Source: JACPFJ01 sp036504875 (lineage in GTDB: Bacteria > Desulfobacterota > Desulfuromonadia > Geobacterales > Pseudopelobacteraceae). From it: a stretch of DNA of 64,000 nucleotides. A program made the translations under genes and the position numbers. The notes below the pieces were generated by a model. It saw only the letters and a program-made list of their open reading frames with translations. It had not been told where the DNA came from and searched no databases. Location of the stretch: positions 20,165 to 84,164 of the forward strand of contig DASXUK010000020.1 of the NCBI GenBank assembly GCA_036504875.1. Reading direction: 5' to 3'. Positions 42,974 to 53,062 of this stretch are shown here, piece by piece (within the stretch, counting starts at the first letter, position 1; each line of letters starts with the position of its first letter).

Positions 42974-44656
42974 ATTAAAGAACTGTATGGCCATCTTTCA
43001 GGCTTAAAACAGAGTCAGATACAGGCCCTGGAGCGCTTGTACCGAAGACGAGTGCCGCCTGCCGAGTTTTGTACACTGGAGCTTGCCGATCGCCTGGTGG
43101 AGATATCCACCGATATTCGCCGCCAGATCGCCATCATCGTCAATCGCTATGGAGTGGTTGAGTATGTAGTAGTCGGCGATGAAAAGGGCGTGGTAATTCC
43201 CGAGCTACGAGACTATCCTTTGGGAAGGCGCACCCTGCGCGGGCTGCGCCTGATCCACACCCACCTTAAAAACGAACCAATCACCGAAGATGATATCACC
43301 GACCTTTCGCTTCTGCGGCTTGACCTCATGGCGGCCCTGCTGTTTACTCCCGGAAAAAATCAGATTTTTGCACAACTAGCCTGGCTCTCGCCGACCCGCA
43401 CTGGATCATCCGCTGTTATTGATCCGGTCACAGTGCTGGAGCGTATCAATATTGACTGTCTCCACGCCATCTCCGAACTGGAGGCAGAGCTGGAAGGCCA
43501 CACCCGCAGCACCTCCACCGCCGGCAATGTGCTGGAGCGCGCCATCCTGATTTCTGCCACCAATGAAGGAACCCGTGAGGATGCTGAGGATTCCATCACT
43601 GAATTGCGTGAACTGGCCCGCACTGCTCAGGTCGAGGCACTGGATACCTTTATTCAACGGCCGCGCCGCATCAACCCCCGTTACCTGATGGGAGAAGGCA
43701 AAATGCGGGAAGTTATTATCCGGGCTCTGCAAATCAATGCCACCATGCTGGTGTTTGATCAAGAACTGACTCCGGCGCAGATCCGCTCCATTTCGGCCAT
43801 GACCGAATTGAAGGTGATCGATCGAAGCCAGCTGATTCTGGACATCTTTGCCCGCCGCGCCAAGAGTCTGGATGGAAAGGTGCAGGTCGAGCTGGCACAG
43901 CTCAAATATCTCCTTCCGCGGCTTACCGGACACGGGGTCCAGATGTCGCGTCTGATGGGCGGTATCGGCGGACGCGGTCCGGGTGAAACAAAACTTGAGA
44001 TCGATCGGCGCCGCATCCGTGATCGAATCGCCAGCCTGGAGCGCGACCTCAAGGAGCTCTCCCGCGGCAGGGCACAGCGTAGGCAGCAACGTATCAAGGC
44101 CGGTATTCCGATCATTTCAATTGTCGGCTATACCAATGCCGGCAAGTCAACCTTGCTGAATGCCCTGACTAAAAGCGATGTTTTTACTGAAGACCTGCTC
44201 TTTGCCACCTTGGACACATCCACCCGCCGACTGCGCTTTCCCCGCGAGCGGGAGGTAATAATCACCGATACGGTCGGATTTATCCGTTCCCTGCCCAAGT
44301 CGCTGATGGGCGCCTTCAAGGCCACTTTGGAGGAATTGCAGGACGCCGACCTTCTTCTGCACATAGTTGATGCCTCGAATCCCCGCTTTGAGGACCATAT
44401 TTCCCAGGTGGAACAGATCCTTGGGGAGCTGGGATTGGCGGACAAGCCGCAGCTTTTGGTGTTCAATAAATCCGACCTGTTGTCGGAGCTGAAGAAATCT
44501 TCGACCATGACTTTCCTCAAGGTGCGCCAGTTTGCCAGAACCCGCAACGGACTAATCGTTTCCGCGCGCGACAGAAAGAGCCTGGCCCCTTTGATAACTG
44601 AATTACAGCGCCGGTTCTGGCAGCCTGAGGATCTAACCAACTGTGATATATACTGA
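42974..44656 (+). CDS. hflX: ribosome-associated GTPase HflX
   Basis: The GTPase domain has GYTNAGKSTLLN, DTVGFIRSLP and NKSDLL. The HflX-specific N-terminal domain is present with GGIGGRGPGETKLE before the G domain. It splits ribosomes under stress. The open frame has homology-like sequence upstream of the first TTG at 43037: LYGHLSGLKQSQIQALERLY is what HflX proteins have before YRRRVPP. No ATG, GTG or TTG lies upstream in frame, so I propose ATT at 42974, with GGAG seven bases before it. A frameshift from the ATG at 42949 is the alternative. Confidence 0.85.
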   Translation: MKELYGHLSGLKQSQIQALERLYRRRVPPAEFCTLELADRLVEISTDIRRQIAIIVNRYGVVEYVVVGDEKGVVIPELRDYPLGRRTLRGLRLIHTHLKNEPITEDDITDLSLLRLDLMAALLFTPGKNQIFAQLAWLSPTRTGSSAVIDPVTVLERINIDCLHAISELEAELEGHTRSTSTAGNVLERAILISATNEGTREDAEDSITELRELARTAQVEALDTFIQRPRRINPRYLMGEGKMREVIIRALQINATMLVFDQELTPAQIRSISAMTELKVIDRSQLILDIFARRAKSLDGKVQVELAQLKYLLPRLTGHGVQMSRLMGGIGGRGPGETKLEIDRRRIRDRIASLERDLKELSRGRAQRRQQRIKAGIPIISIVGYTNAGKSTLLNALTKSDVFTEDLLFATLDTSTRRLRFPREREVIITDTVGFIRSLPKSLMGAFKATLEELQDADLLLHIVDASNPRFEDHISQVEQILGELGLADKPQLLVFNKSDLLSELKKSSTMTFLKVRQFARTRNGLIVSARDRKSLAPLITELQRRFWQPEDLTNCDIY

Positions 44657-44767
44657 TCCTGCTTATCACTAAAACATTAAACTAATACAACCCCTCATTG
44701 ATTGACATTCCTTCTTTCTTCGCTGTATAGTTGACTAGTTATACAACTACCTTTTCCTCGGATTGCC

Positions 44768-46147
44768 ATGCAGGACCTCAAAAATCTAACCCAAAAAAAA
44801 CGCATTTTCGGCCTTGGCTATTTCAGAACGACAAATAACAAAAGACTGATACCGGCAGACGACACTCTGCCAAGGTTTCAGCTTCCCCGCGGGGGCGTTC
44901 GAAGCGAGCAGCTCAAACTTTTTCTCCTGTTCATCGCAATAGTTTTGGGGCTGACCCCGGTTTGCCTGCTTGTGTTTCAAAAGGCACCCACTGCGGTTTC
45001 GGCTGTCTCGCAACTGTTCCGATCCCCATCCAGCAAGACCCCGGTTACGGCTGTTACCAAGCAGCCGACTCCCAGCAGCTTTGAGGTTGCCTTTCGATTG
45101 CTGGGCTCTGCTAATGCCACTGGAGACCGGCTGACTGCACTGACACCACAGGGAGAAACGCTTCAGTATTCCATAATGGGTGACTTGCAGAAAAACGTTC
45201 ATGATTTCATGGCTGCCAGACAGGTACCCTATGGTGTGTTTGTAGCCATCGAGCCGGCCACCGGACGTATTCTGGCCTTGACCTCGTACTCTGCGATTGA
45301 ACCACAGTGGAGTGAAGGCGCATTTTTCAACCTATATCCAATGGCGTCGTTGTTTAAAATCATCACTGCCTCGGCAGCCCTGGAAGCCAAGCGTGTCACA
45401 CCAGAAACGGTAGTAGAATTCCGGGGCCGGTCGTATTCGGAAAATCCCCGTTACTGGGAAATTAGTTCCCGCGGAAAAAATAACCGCATGGACCTGACCT
45501 ATGCCATGGGAAAATCAATCAACCCAGTTTATGGAAGGGTGGCCAGTGCTATCGCCGGAAAACAATCGATAATGGAATCCGTGCACAGGTTCGGCTTTAA
45601 TCAGGCGCTTTTGATCGGCACCCCGGCCAAGGAAAGCAAGGCGGCCGAGCCTCAGGATAATCATGGCCTAATGCTCATGGGTGCCGGCCTGGATCACGAG
45701 GTCAAGTTGTCGCCACTGCATGCAGCAACGATTATTGCCGCCATAGCCAATGGTGGCCGTATGATGGCTCCTTCGCTGACTGACAAGGTGATCACCAACC
45801 ATGGTGAGTCCAAAGAAATTCATTCACCCAGGGAGATTCGGCGGCTTGTGTCGCAGGAAACCGCCTCATCGCTGACCAGGATGCTTTCCAGTAGCGTCAC
45901 CAGCGGGACCTCCCGCAGGGCTTTCCACGACCGTCGTGGCCGGCCGCTGCTTAACATGCAAATAGCCGCCAAGACCGGCTCTATCAACGGCACCGATCCT
46001 CGCGGGCATTATTCCTGGTTTGCCGCCTTTGCGCCGGCGCATAATCCGCGGATTGCAGTGGTAGCCCTGGTCATCAATCAGGATAAATGGAAGATCAAAT
46101 CAGCGCAGGTAGGGGAACAGGCCTTGCAGGAATTTTTTGCTAATTAA
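44768..46147 (+). CDS. penicillin-binding protein (D,D-transpeptidase)
   Basis: This 459-residue protein has one membrane helix (residues about 55-73) and a periplasmic transpeptidase domain with S194xxK (ASLFK), S250IN and K402TG. There is no PBP dimerisation domain; about 100 residues of linker lead to the catalytic part. It cross-links peptidoglycan. It may be a divergent PbpA/MrdA-type enzyme; the exact role is not known. Confidence 0.88.
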   Translation: MQDLKNLTQKKRIFGLGYFRTTNNKRLIPADDTLPRFQLPRGGVRSEQLKLFLLFIAIVLGLTPVCLLVFQKAPTAVSAVSQLFRSPSSKTPVTAVTKQPTPSSFEVAFRLLGSANATGDRLTALTPQGETLQYSIMGDLQKNVHDFMAARQVPYGVFVAIEPATGRILALTSYSAIEPQWSEGAFFNLYPMASLFKIITASAALEAKRVTPETVVEFRGRSYSENPRYWEISSRGKNNRMDLTYAMGKSINPVYGRVASAIAGKQSIMESVHRFGFNQALLIGTPAKESKAAEPQDNHGLMLMGAGLDHEVKLSPLHAATIIAAIANGGRMMAPSLTDKVITNHGESKEIHSPREIRRLVSQETASSLTRMLSSSVTSGTSRRAFHDRRGRPLLNMQIAAKTGSINGTDPRGHYSWFAAFAPAHNPRIAVVALVINQDKWKIKSAQVGEQALQEFFAN

Positions 46148-46167
46148 GGCCCTAGGTAATATCAGAT

Positions 46168-46902
46168 TCAAAAGGAGGTTGGCGTTGTGTAAGTGCAGAG
46201 TTTCAGCTCACCGGCGACAATCTCTCCGTAGGTGAACTGCTCCATCCAGTCCCCTAGTGAGAGGGTAGTGAAGTTGGAGTCTGGCTCTTTTTCGCAAAAG
46301 GCCAGATGAAAGTGGCCGGTAACCAGTCCGCTGCAACCCTGACCCTGGACATGCCGAGCAAACTTTTGGATTATCTGCCTGTAATTCCATTTAGCGGTTT
46401 TGGTTTGATAACTTGCACGACTTTTATGCTGCAGGCGCTCCTTGATCCGCAGTGCCAGGGATGGTGGAAAATGGTTAACCGCGGCGGCTACAAGCCGATT
46501 ATGTAACAGGCGGCGCAAGAAACGGTAGCCTTGATCGGCACGGTTTATCTGGTCGCCATGGCAAAGGAAAAGCTGCCGGCCCTGAAGCGTTAAAATGGCC
46601 GGACCAGTATGAATTTCTGCTCTTAGCCGTTCACTGAAAATACTGCCAAGGTGAAAATCATGGTTGCCTTCGAAATACACCACCTGGCAGCCGCTATTAA
46701 CCAGCCTCAATAGCGCCTCCAGCACGGCATCATATTGACGGAAGGGTTGCGAGGGGAAACCCAACCAAAAATCAAACAGATCACCCATGATGAAGAGTGT
46801 TTCGGTGTTTCCGGCCAATTCATCTAAAAATTTTAGCAACAGGCGGTAATTAGGCTCATCCGGGGCCGTCAGATGGGCATCAGCAAGAAAGATTGTTCGC
46901 AT
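46168..46902 (-). CDS. lpxH: UDP-2,3-diacylglucosamine diphosphatase, LpxH-type
   Basis: This 244-residue metallophosphoesterase has LADAHL, GDLFDFW, EGNHDFHLG, CHGDQIN and TGHFH, which form the two-metal site. The order and length match LpxH, which cuts UDP-2,3-diacylglucosamine to lipid X in lipid A synthesis. The ATG at 46902 is used; the longer frame runs into the upstream divergent gene. Confidence 0.85.
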   Translation of the reverse strand: MRTIFLADAHLTAPDEPNYRLLLKFLDELAGNTETLFIMGDLFDFWLGFPSQPFRQYDAVLEALLRLVNSGCQVVYFEGNHDFHLGSIFSERLRAEIHTGPAILTLQGRQLFLCHGDQINRADQGYRFLRRLLHNRLVAAAVNHFPPSLALRIKERLQHKSRASYQTKTAKWNYRQIIQKFARHVQGQGCSGLVTGHFHLAFCEKEPDSNFTTLSLGDWMEQFTYGEIVAGELKLCTYTTPTSF

Positions 46903-46956
46903 GGCCGAATTGTGCTGCCACCATCGGCAGAAGTCAATAGAGAATAGAGGTAAAAA

Positions 46957-47412
46957 ATGGGACTTGTTCATGACGTAAAAATAGTTTGGGACGAATTACT
47001 GGATGCCTTTAGTAGCGGGCAAGGCGACCGGGTCTATTTCCTGGACCGCCAGACCGGCGAGATATTTTTCATTCCTTCCGTTCCGGAAGATGGGGAAGTA
47101 TGGCGCCAGATCGAGGCAAACCAAGAGCGTTTTTTGGAAATCCCGCGCTTTGATTACGGTGTCGAACATCAGGTTATTACCGGTTTTATGGGTGAAATTG
47201 AAGATCAAGAATTAAAGCGCCTGTTACACGGCAGGTTGACCGGCAAGAAACCTTATGGCGACCTCAATGAGATCGTATCTTTTTATCCGCTTGAGAATGA
47301 GCGACTGCTGGAGATTAAAGAGGCTTTCTTAGCCAATCGGGTTAAGTATTGGCTCGAACAGAACGATCTATTCACTGTAGAACCTGATTTTTTGTTTGCG
47401 CCGCACATTTAA
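46957..47412 (+). CDS. UPF0158 family protein
   Basis: This 151-residue soluble protein has VYFLDRQTGEIFFIPS near the start and WLEQNDL near the end, as in UPF0158. The function is unknown. GAGG precedes the ATG. It is divergent from lpxH. Confidence 0.85.
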   Translation: MGLVHDVKIVWDELLDAFSSGQGDRVYFLDRQTGEIFFIPSVPEDGEVWRQIEANQERFLEIPRFDYGVEHQVITGFMGEIEDQELKRLLHGRLTGKKPYGDLNEIVSFYPLENERLLEIKEAFLANRVKYWLEQNDLFTVEPDFLFAPHI

Positions 47413-47461
47413 GGCATTTTTGAAAATAGCGCCTGGAGTTTGATTTAAAAAGGAGTCAGCT

Positions 47462-48520
47462 GTGGAAGAGACGCAAACTGGCACCACCGGCCGGAGTGAT
47501 TACGGCAAGCTTATCGCCTCGATATTGCTGCTTGGGCTCGTCATTGCTTTCGGCTACGCCCTTAAGCACACCATTTCCTGTTTTCTGCTCTCCTGGGTAA
47601 TAGCCTATCTTCTCGATCCGCTGGCTGTGCATCTGGAAACAAAAGGTCTTAAACGCATCTATGCGCTGAGCCTGTTGTATGTTTTTCTCGGCTTTCTGAC
47701 CATCTTCTTCCTGGCCTTCATGGTGCCTAAATTGACCATGAGCTGGAATGGTTTCATCAGTGATCTGCCGCTATATATTCAGAAGATCAAGCAGATCACC
47801 CTGGAGTGGAAAACCCGCCTGCCATACAGTTATGGTACCGAAGAGATCCAGTGGCTTCTGGATAAGGTTTCAGCCAATATCGACACAGCTGTCGAAAGAG
47901 CCGGAGCGCTTGCATACAGCCTTGGCACGCAGATGTTTTTCAACCTCTTCAACCTGATCCTCTCCCCAATTCTCGTCTTCTTCATGCTGTACTATAAACA
48001 GACCGTGATTGAAACTTTGGCTTCCTGGATCCCGGAATACAGGCGTGAGATCGCCCTGGGTATCGGACGCGAGGTTAACAGCAGTATCGGCGGATTCCTG
48101 CGTGGGCAGGTTTTTGTTTCTCTCATAGTAGCAATTCTGGCTGCAATTGCACTATTCTTCATGAACATCCCCCACCCTATCTTCTGCGGAATGTTTGCCG
48201 GAATAGCTTCAATCCTGCCTTTTATCGGAGTGTTCATTGCTATCCTGCCGGCCCTCTTTTTTGCGTGGTTCAAATTCCAGACCATGGCAATCCTGATTCA
48301 AACCGGCATCGCGTTTGCTATAATCTATTTCCTTGAGGGCTACATCATCAAGCCTCTGGTATTTAAGACCTCGATGAACTTAAACCCGCTGGTGACCATC
48401 ATCATGGTCATGGCGCTGGGCGAGATGCTTGGATTCTGGGGAATCCTGCTGGCACTGCCGATTGCCGCCGCCCTTAAAATCGCTTGGAGTCATTTTTTGA
48501 AGGGCGACTTAAGCGACTAA
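47462..48520 (+). CDS. AI-2E family transporter
   Basis: This 352-residue protein has about seven or eight membrane helices, a long periplasmic or cytoplasmic helical segment in the middle (residues about 90-150) and the family C-terminus (GYIIKPLVFKTSMNLNPLVT). The family includes TqsA and Na+/H+ antiporter-like members, so the substrate is open. The start is GTG with AAAGGAG before it. Confidence 0.9.
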   Translation: MEETQTGTTGRSDYGKLIASILLLGLVIAFGYALKHTISCFLLSWVIAYLLDPLAVHLETKGLKRIYALSLLYVFLGFLTIFFLAFMVPKLTMSWNGFISDLPLYIQKIKQITLEWKTRLPYSYGTEEIQWLLDKVSANIDTAVERAGALAYSLGTQMFFNLFNLILSPILVFFMLYYKQTVIETLASWIPEYRREIALGIGREVNSSIGGFLRGQVFVSLIVAILAAIALFFMNIPHPIFCGMFAGIASILPFIGVFIAILPALFFAWFKFQTMAILIQTGIAFAIIYFLEGYIIKPLVFKTSMNLNPLVTIIMVMALGEMLGFWGILLALPIAAALKIAWSHFLKGDLSD

Positions 48521-48556
48521 GGAAATCTACTCCAGCCAATCTTCCAGGAAGCTCAC

Positions 48557-50944
48557 ATGTCTAGGATCGTCATGAAGATCACCGGGATGTCCTGCGCCAG
48601 TTGCGCCGCCCGGATTGAAAAAGAGATCGGTAAATTGCCGGGGGTTACATCGGCAGTGGTTAATTTTGCCACCGAAGAACTGATAGCCGCCTATGAAGAC
48701 AAGGGCGTATCTGCCGAGGCTATCGCCCGCCGAGTACAGGAACTGGGCTATGGCACCATTGTTCCAGAACCACCCGGTGAAATAACCTTTACCGTGCGTG
48801 GTCTGCACTGCGCCTCCTGTGTTGCGACGCTCGAGAAAAAACTCCTCGCCCATCCTGCCATTACCACTGCCATTGTTAACCTGGCGGCAGAAACCTGCTT
48901 TGTGCGTTTTGACCCGCAACGCCTGACCGACTCCAACATTTTTGCCATTGTCCACTCGGCCGGCTATACTCCCGTGGTGTTGGGTGAGGGAGAAGACTCG
49001 GGCAAGGAACTTCTTTCTCAGCGCAACTGGTTCATTTTTTCCATAGCGGCCGCACTACCGATCATGCTCACCATGGGGATGCACAGCAACCGGGCCGTGA
49101 TGCAGCTCAACTTCCTCCTGGCAACAGCAGTGCAATTCTCGGCCGGGCTGACCTTTTACCGGGGTGCCTTTGCAGCTCTTAAAAACCGCAGTGCCAATAT
49201 GGACGTGCTGATCGCCCTGGGTACCTCGGCAGCTTATTTTTACTCTTTTTTGGCTTATGCACATTTTCTGGGTCCCCACCGGGAGGTTTTTTTCGAAACC
49301 TCGGTCATGTTGATTGCCTTCATCCGGCTGGGTAAGTACCTGGAGGCGCGGGCGCGCGGCAAGGCGGGCGAGGCCTTGAAGAAACTTCTACACCTGCAAG
49401 CAGACAAGGCACGCCTGGTAACCGAAACTGGTGAAAAAGAGGTGCCGGCCACGGTAGTACGGGTCGACGATGTTGTTCTGGTGCGTCCCGGCGAGATCAT
49501 CCCGGTAGATGGCGAGATCGTTGATGGCAGCTGCGCAGTTGATGAATCCATGGTTACCGGCGAATCCATGCCGGTCCAAAAGAATATCGGCGATCAGGTC
49601 AGCGGCGCCACCATCAACAAGAGCGGCGTGATCAAGGTTCGCGCCACCCGTATCGGCGAAGCTACGCTGCTCTCCCAGATCGTTCGCATGGTGCGGGAAG
49701 CCCAGGGGGACAAAGCCCCGATTCAGCGTTTTGCCGATCTGGTCTCGGGTTGGTTTGTGCCGATTGTCATCCTGCTTAGCCTGGCCACCTTCTTAATCTG
49801 GCTTATCCCTCTCCACAGCAATTTCCTGACCGCCTTCCGCTTTGCAATAGCAGTAGTCGTAATAGCCTGCCCATGCGCCATGGGCCTGGCCACCCCCACC
49901 GCTATAATGGTCGGCAGCGGTGTGGCTCTGGGACGGGGCATCCTGGTCAAAAAGGGATCTGCTCTGGAGACCATTTCCCGCCTGCAGGTACTGCTCCTCG
50001 ACAAAACCGGCACCATAACCAGCGGCACACCTGCCATGACTGACTTGATTCCGGCTACACGCTCGGTTGATCCCGATAAGCTCCTGGAATGTCTGGCCAC
50101 GGCCGAGGCTCACTCCACCCACCCCTTGGCCCAGGCTGCTGTTAAGGCGGCCCGAGCGGCAGGAATAGAACCGGGCGAGGCGCAGGATTTTAACGAGCGC
50201 GGCGGCTATGGCATCACCTGCAGCTACAGCGGTTTCCGCCTCTCGGTTGGCAATGAGCGGCTGATGGAAGAGGAAGGGGTCAGCTTGGGGCCGCTGGCGG
50301 ACAAGGCACAGCAGATCACCAGCGCCGGAAAATCCCTGATTTATGTAGCAGCCGGTTCGACTCTGGTTGGCGTGGCGGCTTTTGCCGACACCCTCAAGCC
50401 TAATTCAAAGACCGCCGTTGAACAGCTGAAGGCCATGGGTATAAAGACCAGCATGATCACCGGCGACCACACCGATGTGGCCGAGGCGGTTGCCAGGCAG
50501 GTCGGTGTCGACATGTTTGAGGCCAAGGTGCTGCCGGACCGCAAACAGGCACTGGTCAAGGAGTATCAACAAAAAGGCATGATAACCGGCATGGTGGGGG
50601 ACGGCATCAACGACGCTCCGGCCTTGGCCCAGGCCGAGATCGGCATTGCCATTGGCGGCGGCACCGATGTGGCCAAGGAAACCGGTGATATCGTACTGAT
50701 GCGGGACGACCTGCTGGATGTTGTGCGTGCCATCAAGATTGGGCGGGCCACCTTGGCCAAAGTAAAACAGAACCTGTTCTGGGCACTGTTCTACAATATA
50801 CTGGGCATCCCCGTTGCTGCCGGAATGCTTTCCGGCTTCGGCATTACCCTCAAACCGGAATACGCCGGACTGGCTATGGCCTTCTCATCAGTTTCGGTAG
50901 TGCTGAACTCAATTCTGTTAAAGCGGGTGGAACGGCAATTGTAA
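48557..50944 (+). CDS. copA: copper-translocating P-type ATPase
   Basis: This 795-residue protein has two N-terminal metal-binding domains (GMSCASCAARIE and GLHCASCVATLE), eight membrane helices, the CPC ion site (residues about 437-439), the phosphorylation motif DKTGT near 482 and GDGINDAP near 681. It exports Cu(I) from the cytoplasm. No CsoR or CueR regulator lies next to it. Confidence 0.95.
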   Translation: MSRIVMKITGMSCASCAARIEKEIGKLPGVTSAVVNFATEELIAAYEDKGVSAEAIARRVQELGYGTIVPEPPGEITFTVRGLHCASCVATLEKKLLAHPAITTAIVNLAAETCFVRFDPQRLTDSNIFAIVHSAGYTPVVLGEGEDSGKELLSQRNWFIFSIAAALPIMLTMGMHSNRAVMQLNFLLATAVQFSAGLTFYRGAFAALKNRSANMDVLIALGTSAAYFYSFLAYAHFLGPHREVFFETSVMLIAFIRLGKYLEARARGKAGEALKKLLHLQADKARLVTETGEKEVPATVVRVDDVVLVRPGEIIPVDGEIVDGSCAVDESMVTGESMPVQKNIGDQVSGATINKSGVIKVRATRIGEATLLSQIVRMVREAQGDKAPIQRFADLVSGWFVPIVILLSLATFLIWLIPLHSNFLTAFRFAIAVVVIACPCAMGLATPTAIMVGSGVALGRGILVKKGSALETISRLQVLLLDKTGTITSGTPAMTDLIPATRSVDPDKLLECLATAEAHSTHPLAQAAVKAARAAGIEPGEAQDFNERGGYGITCSYSGFRLSVGNERLMEEEGVSLGPLADKAQQITSAGKSLIYVAAGSTLVGVAAFADTLKPNSKTAVEQLKAMGIKTSMITGDHTDVAEAVARQVGVDMFEAKVLPDRKQALVKEYQQKGMITGMVGDGINDAPALAQAEIGIAIGGGTDVAKETGDIVLMRDDLLDVVRAIKIGRATLAKVKQNLFWALFYNILGIPVAAGMLSGFGITLKPEYAGLAMAFSSVSVVLNSILLKRVERQL

Positions 50945-50985
50945 AGATTTGTGTTTAATTCACATTTTTATTAGGAGTGACTAAA

Positions 50986-51570
50986 TTGAAAGTAACCGCA
51001 TTTAATGGTAGCCCTCGGCCACAGGGCAATACGGCTCATTTGATCGAGCGGGTCTTTGAGGCCTTGAACAAGGAAGGCATTGAGACCGAATTGGTTCAGA
51101 TCGGGGCCGGCAAGATCCATGGTTGTATCGCCTGCTACAAGTGCTTCGGTACCAAGGATGCCCGTTGCGCGGTTAGCGACGACATTACCAACCAGTGCAT
51201 TGAAAAAATGCTCACATCAGACGGCATCATCATCGGCTCACCGACCTACTTCGCCGCCCTGACACCTGAGGCCAAGGCATTGATAGATCGCTGCGGTATG
51301 GTCTCCCGAGCCAACGGGGACATGTTCAAGCGCAAGGCCGGGGCGGCAGTGGTTGCTGTCAGGCGCGCCGGCGCCATCCATGTCTTCGACACCATCAACC
51401 ATTTCTTCACCATCGGACAGATGATCATCCCTGGATCGAGCTATTGGAACGTGGGTATCGGACGCAACGAAGGGGATGTGGAGCAGGATGAAGAAGGAAT
51501 GACTACCATGCAGGTGTTAGGTGAGAATATGGCCTGGTTGTTGAAGAGAACCGCAGGGCCGACGACATAA
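50986..51570 (+). CDS. NAD(P)H-dependent FMN reductase/iron-sulfur flavoprotein family
   Basis: This 194-residue protein has a flavodoxin-like fold: VTAFNGSPRPQGNTAHL binds the FMN phosphate and GSPTYFAALTPEAKALIDR follows. CIACYKC near residue 46 could hold a metal or [4Fe-4S] cluster. The start is most likely TTG at 50986, because AGGAG at 50973-50977 is eight bases away and overlaps the GTG at 50977. It may be a redox carrier; the partner is unknown. Confidence 0.85.
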   Translation: MKVTAFNGSPRPQGNTAHLIERVFEALNKEGIETELVQIGAGKIHGCIACYKCFGTKDARCAVSDDITNQCIEKMLTSDGIIIGSPTYFAALTPEAKALIDRCGMVSRANGDMFKRKAGAAVVAVRRAGAIHVFDTINHFFTIGQMIIPGSSYWNVGIGRNEGDVEQDEEGMTTMQVLGENMAWLLKRTAGPTT

Positions 51571-51595
51571 GCTAAGCCTCATAAATTAAAACCAG

Positions 51596-51643
51596 AAAAG
51601 GCGTTGTTTCATTCTTAGCCGAATGCAACAACGCCTTTTTTTT
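51596..51643. terminator. bidirectional terminator
   Basis: AAAAGGCGTTGTT at 51596-51608 pairs with AACAACGCCTTTT at about 51627-51639, with T and A runs on both sides. It ends the flavoprotein gene and the convergent tpx gene. Confidence 0.9.
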
Positions 51644-52157
51644 ACAGCAAAGCCCGCACTGCTTCCAGCACTGCCGCGTAGTCCGGTTCGCTGGTCACCT
51701 CCGGAACAATCTGGATATAGCGGATGGTATCAGTGGCATCAATAATGAAGATGGCGCGGGTGAGCAGCACCAGCTCCTTGACAACCACCCCGTAGGCATT
51801 ACCGAAAGAGCGCTCGCGGTAGTCGGAAAGGGTGGTTACCCGGTCGATTCCGGCTGCTCCGCACCAACGTTTTTGGGCAAAGGGGAGGTCCAGGCTGATG
51901 GTCAGAACAACCACCTTGTCAGGCAGAGCAGCCGCCTCCAGATTGAAACGGCGGGTCTCGGTATCGCACACCGGCGTGTCGAGCGACGGCACCGAGCTGA
52001 TTATCCTGATCTTGCCGGCTGAGCTAGCCAGATTGACCGGTGCCAGGCTGTTATCCACCACGTTAAAATCGGGAGCCCTATCGCCTATCTTCAATTGTGG
52101 GCCCAGCAGAGTCATTGGATTGCCCTTGAAAGTGATGATTCCTGTACGCTCTGACAT
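51642..52157 (-). CDS. tpx: thiol peroxidase
   Basis: This 171-residue protein has the peroxidatic Cys 64 in PSLDTPVCDTETRRFN and the resolving Cys 99 in KRWCGAAG, the atypical 2-Cys arrangement of Tpx. It removes hydroperoxides using thioredoxin. The ATG at 52157 follows GAGGAAAAA; the longer frame to 52217 is unlikely. Confidence 0.95.
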   Translation of the reverse strand: MSERTGIITFKGNPMTLLGPQLKIGDRAPDFNVVDNSLAPVNLASSAGKIRIISSVPSLDTPVCDTETRRFNLEAAALPDKVVVLTISLDLPFAQKRWCGAAGIDRVTTLSDYRERSFGNAYGVVVKELVLLTRAIFIIDATDTIRYIQIVPEVTSEPDYAAVLEAVRALL

Positions 52158-52276
52158 TTTTTCCTCCTCAAGATAAAATATCCAGGGCAAGTTTACGGCA
52201 ACGGCCGCAAAAAGCAACTAATCGATTCGCGGTGCATCACGTCAAGCGCAGGGAAGTCCGGCATGAAACCTCCCAA

Positions 52277-52858
52277 CTAACGCCGTGGAGTTATGTTCTC
52301 CAGGAACTGCAACACCAACCGGTAGGTTAATCCCCACAAGACCGTCTTTTCAGTCTGAGGGAGGCGGATGGCTGGTACAACAAATTTCTTATCACCAAAG
52401 CGGACTTGAGCAGTTATACGATGTTCAACAGAGCGGAGATGATTTAGCTTTACCCAGAAGAGATCACCCACTTCGTCGCTCAGTACCGGCTCCACTCCAG
52501 CCCAATCCACCCCGAAGGCAAAACAGGAAACCCGCACCGGTAGATTTGCCCCGGCAATATCAGCCAACCTCCCCATGTAACAGGAAGCCTGCAAGTCAAA
52601 TCCTATTTCCTCCAGGGTCTCTCGTTCAGCCGCCTGGCGCGCCCTCTCCCCAGGCTCCACCTTTCCGCCTGGAAAAGCCAGATTACCTGACCACGGGTCC
52701 CGCTCGTGTACGGCTCGTTCAATAAACAGCATCTCCAAATCATCGGCGCCCTGTCGCAACATCATTGCCACCGCAGCTCGGGTCCGATTATCCATGTCGT
52801 GTTTTTCGTAGCGCCGCCGGCCAAGCAGTTGCGCAATACCCTCAAAATTCAAAACCAT
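52277..52858 (-). CDS. Nudix hydrolase, CoA pyrophosphatase-like
   Basis: This 193-residue protein has a complete Nudix box (GGKVEPGERARQAAERETLE, then EIGF), preceded by PWSGNLAFPGG, which is typical of the CoA diphosphatase (NudL-like) group. It likely splits CoA or related compounds. The start at 52858 has GGAG very close, so an internal ATG at 52795 is possible. Confidence 0.88.
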   Translation of the reverse strand: MVLNFEGIAQLLGRRRYEKHDMDNRTRAAVAMMLRQGADDLEMLFIERAVHERDPWSGNLAFPGGKVEPGERARQAAERETLEEIGFDLQASCYMGRLADIAGANLPVRVSCFAFGVDWAGVEPVLSDEVGDLFWVKLNHLRSVEHRITAQVRFGDKKFVVPAIRLPQTEKTVLWGLTYRLVLQFLENITPRR

Positions 52859-53062
52859 CTCCGAGACCTATCTAACTTGTTGTAGTGCCACCGGATATAT
52901 TTAGCATTAAAAACAAACCTACGCTAGAAGCCTGTCAGACCTTTGCTGTCGAGTTGCTATATTAGACGACTCTTTACAGCAGAGAAATCAAAGAAGGGTT
53001 GACCTGAGCGCTCGGGCTGCTATGCTGAGCAGACAAATTTTCAAATGGAAGTTGTTACCACA

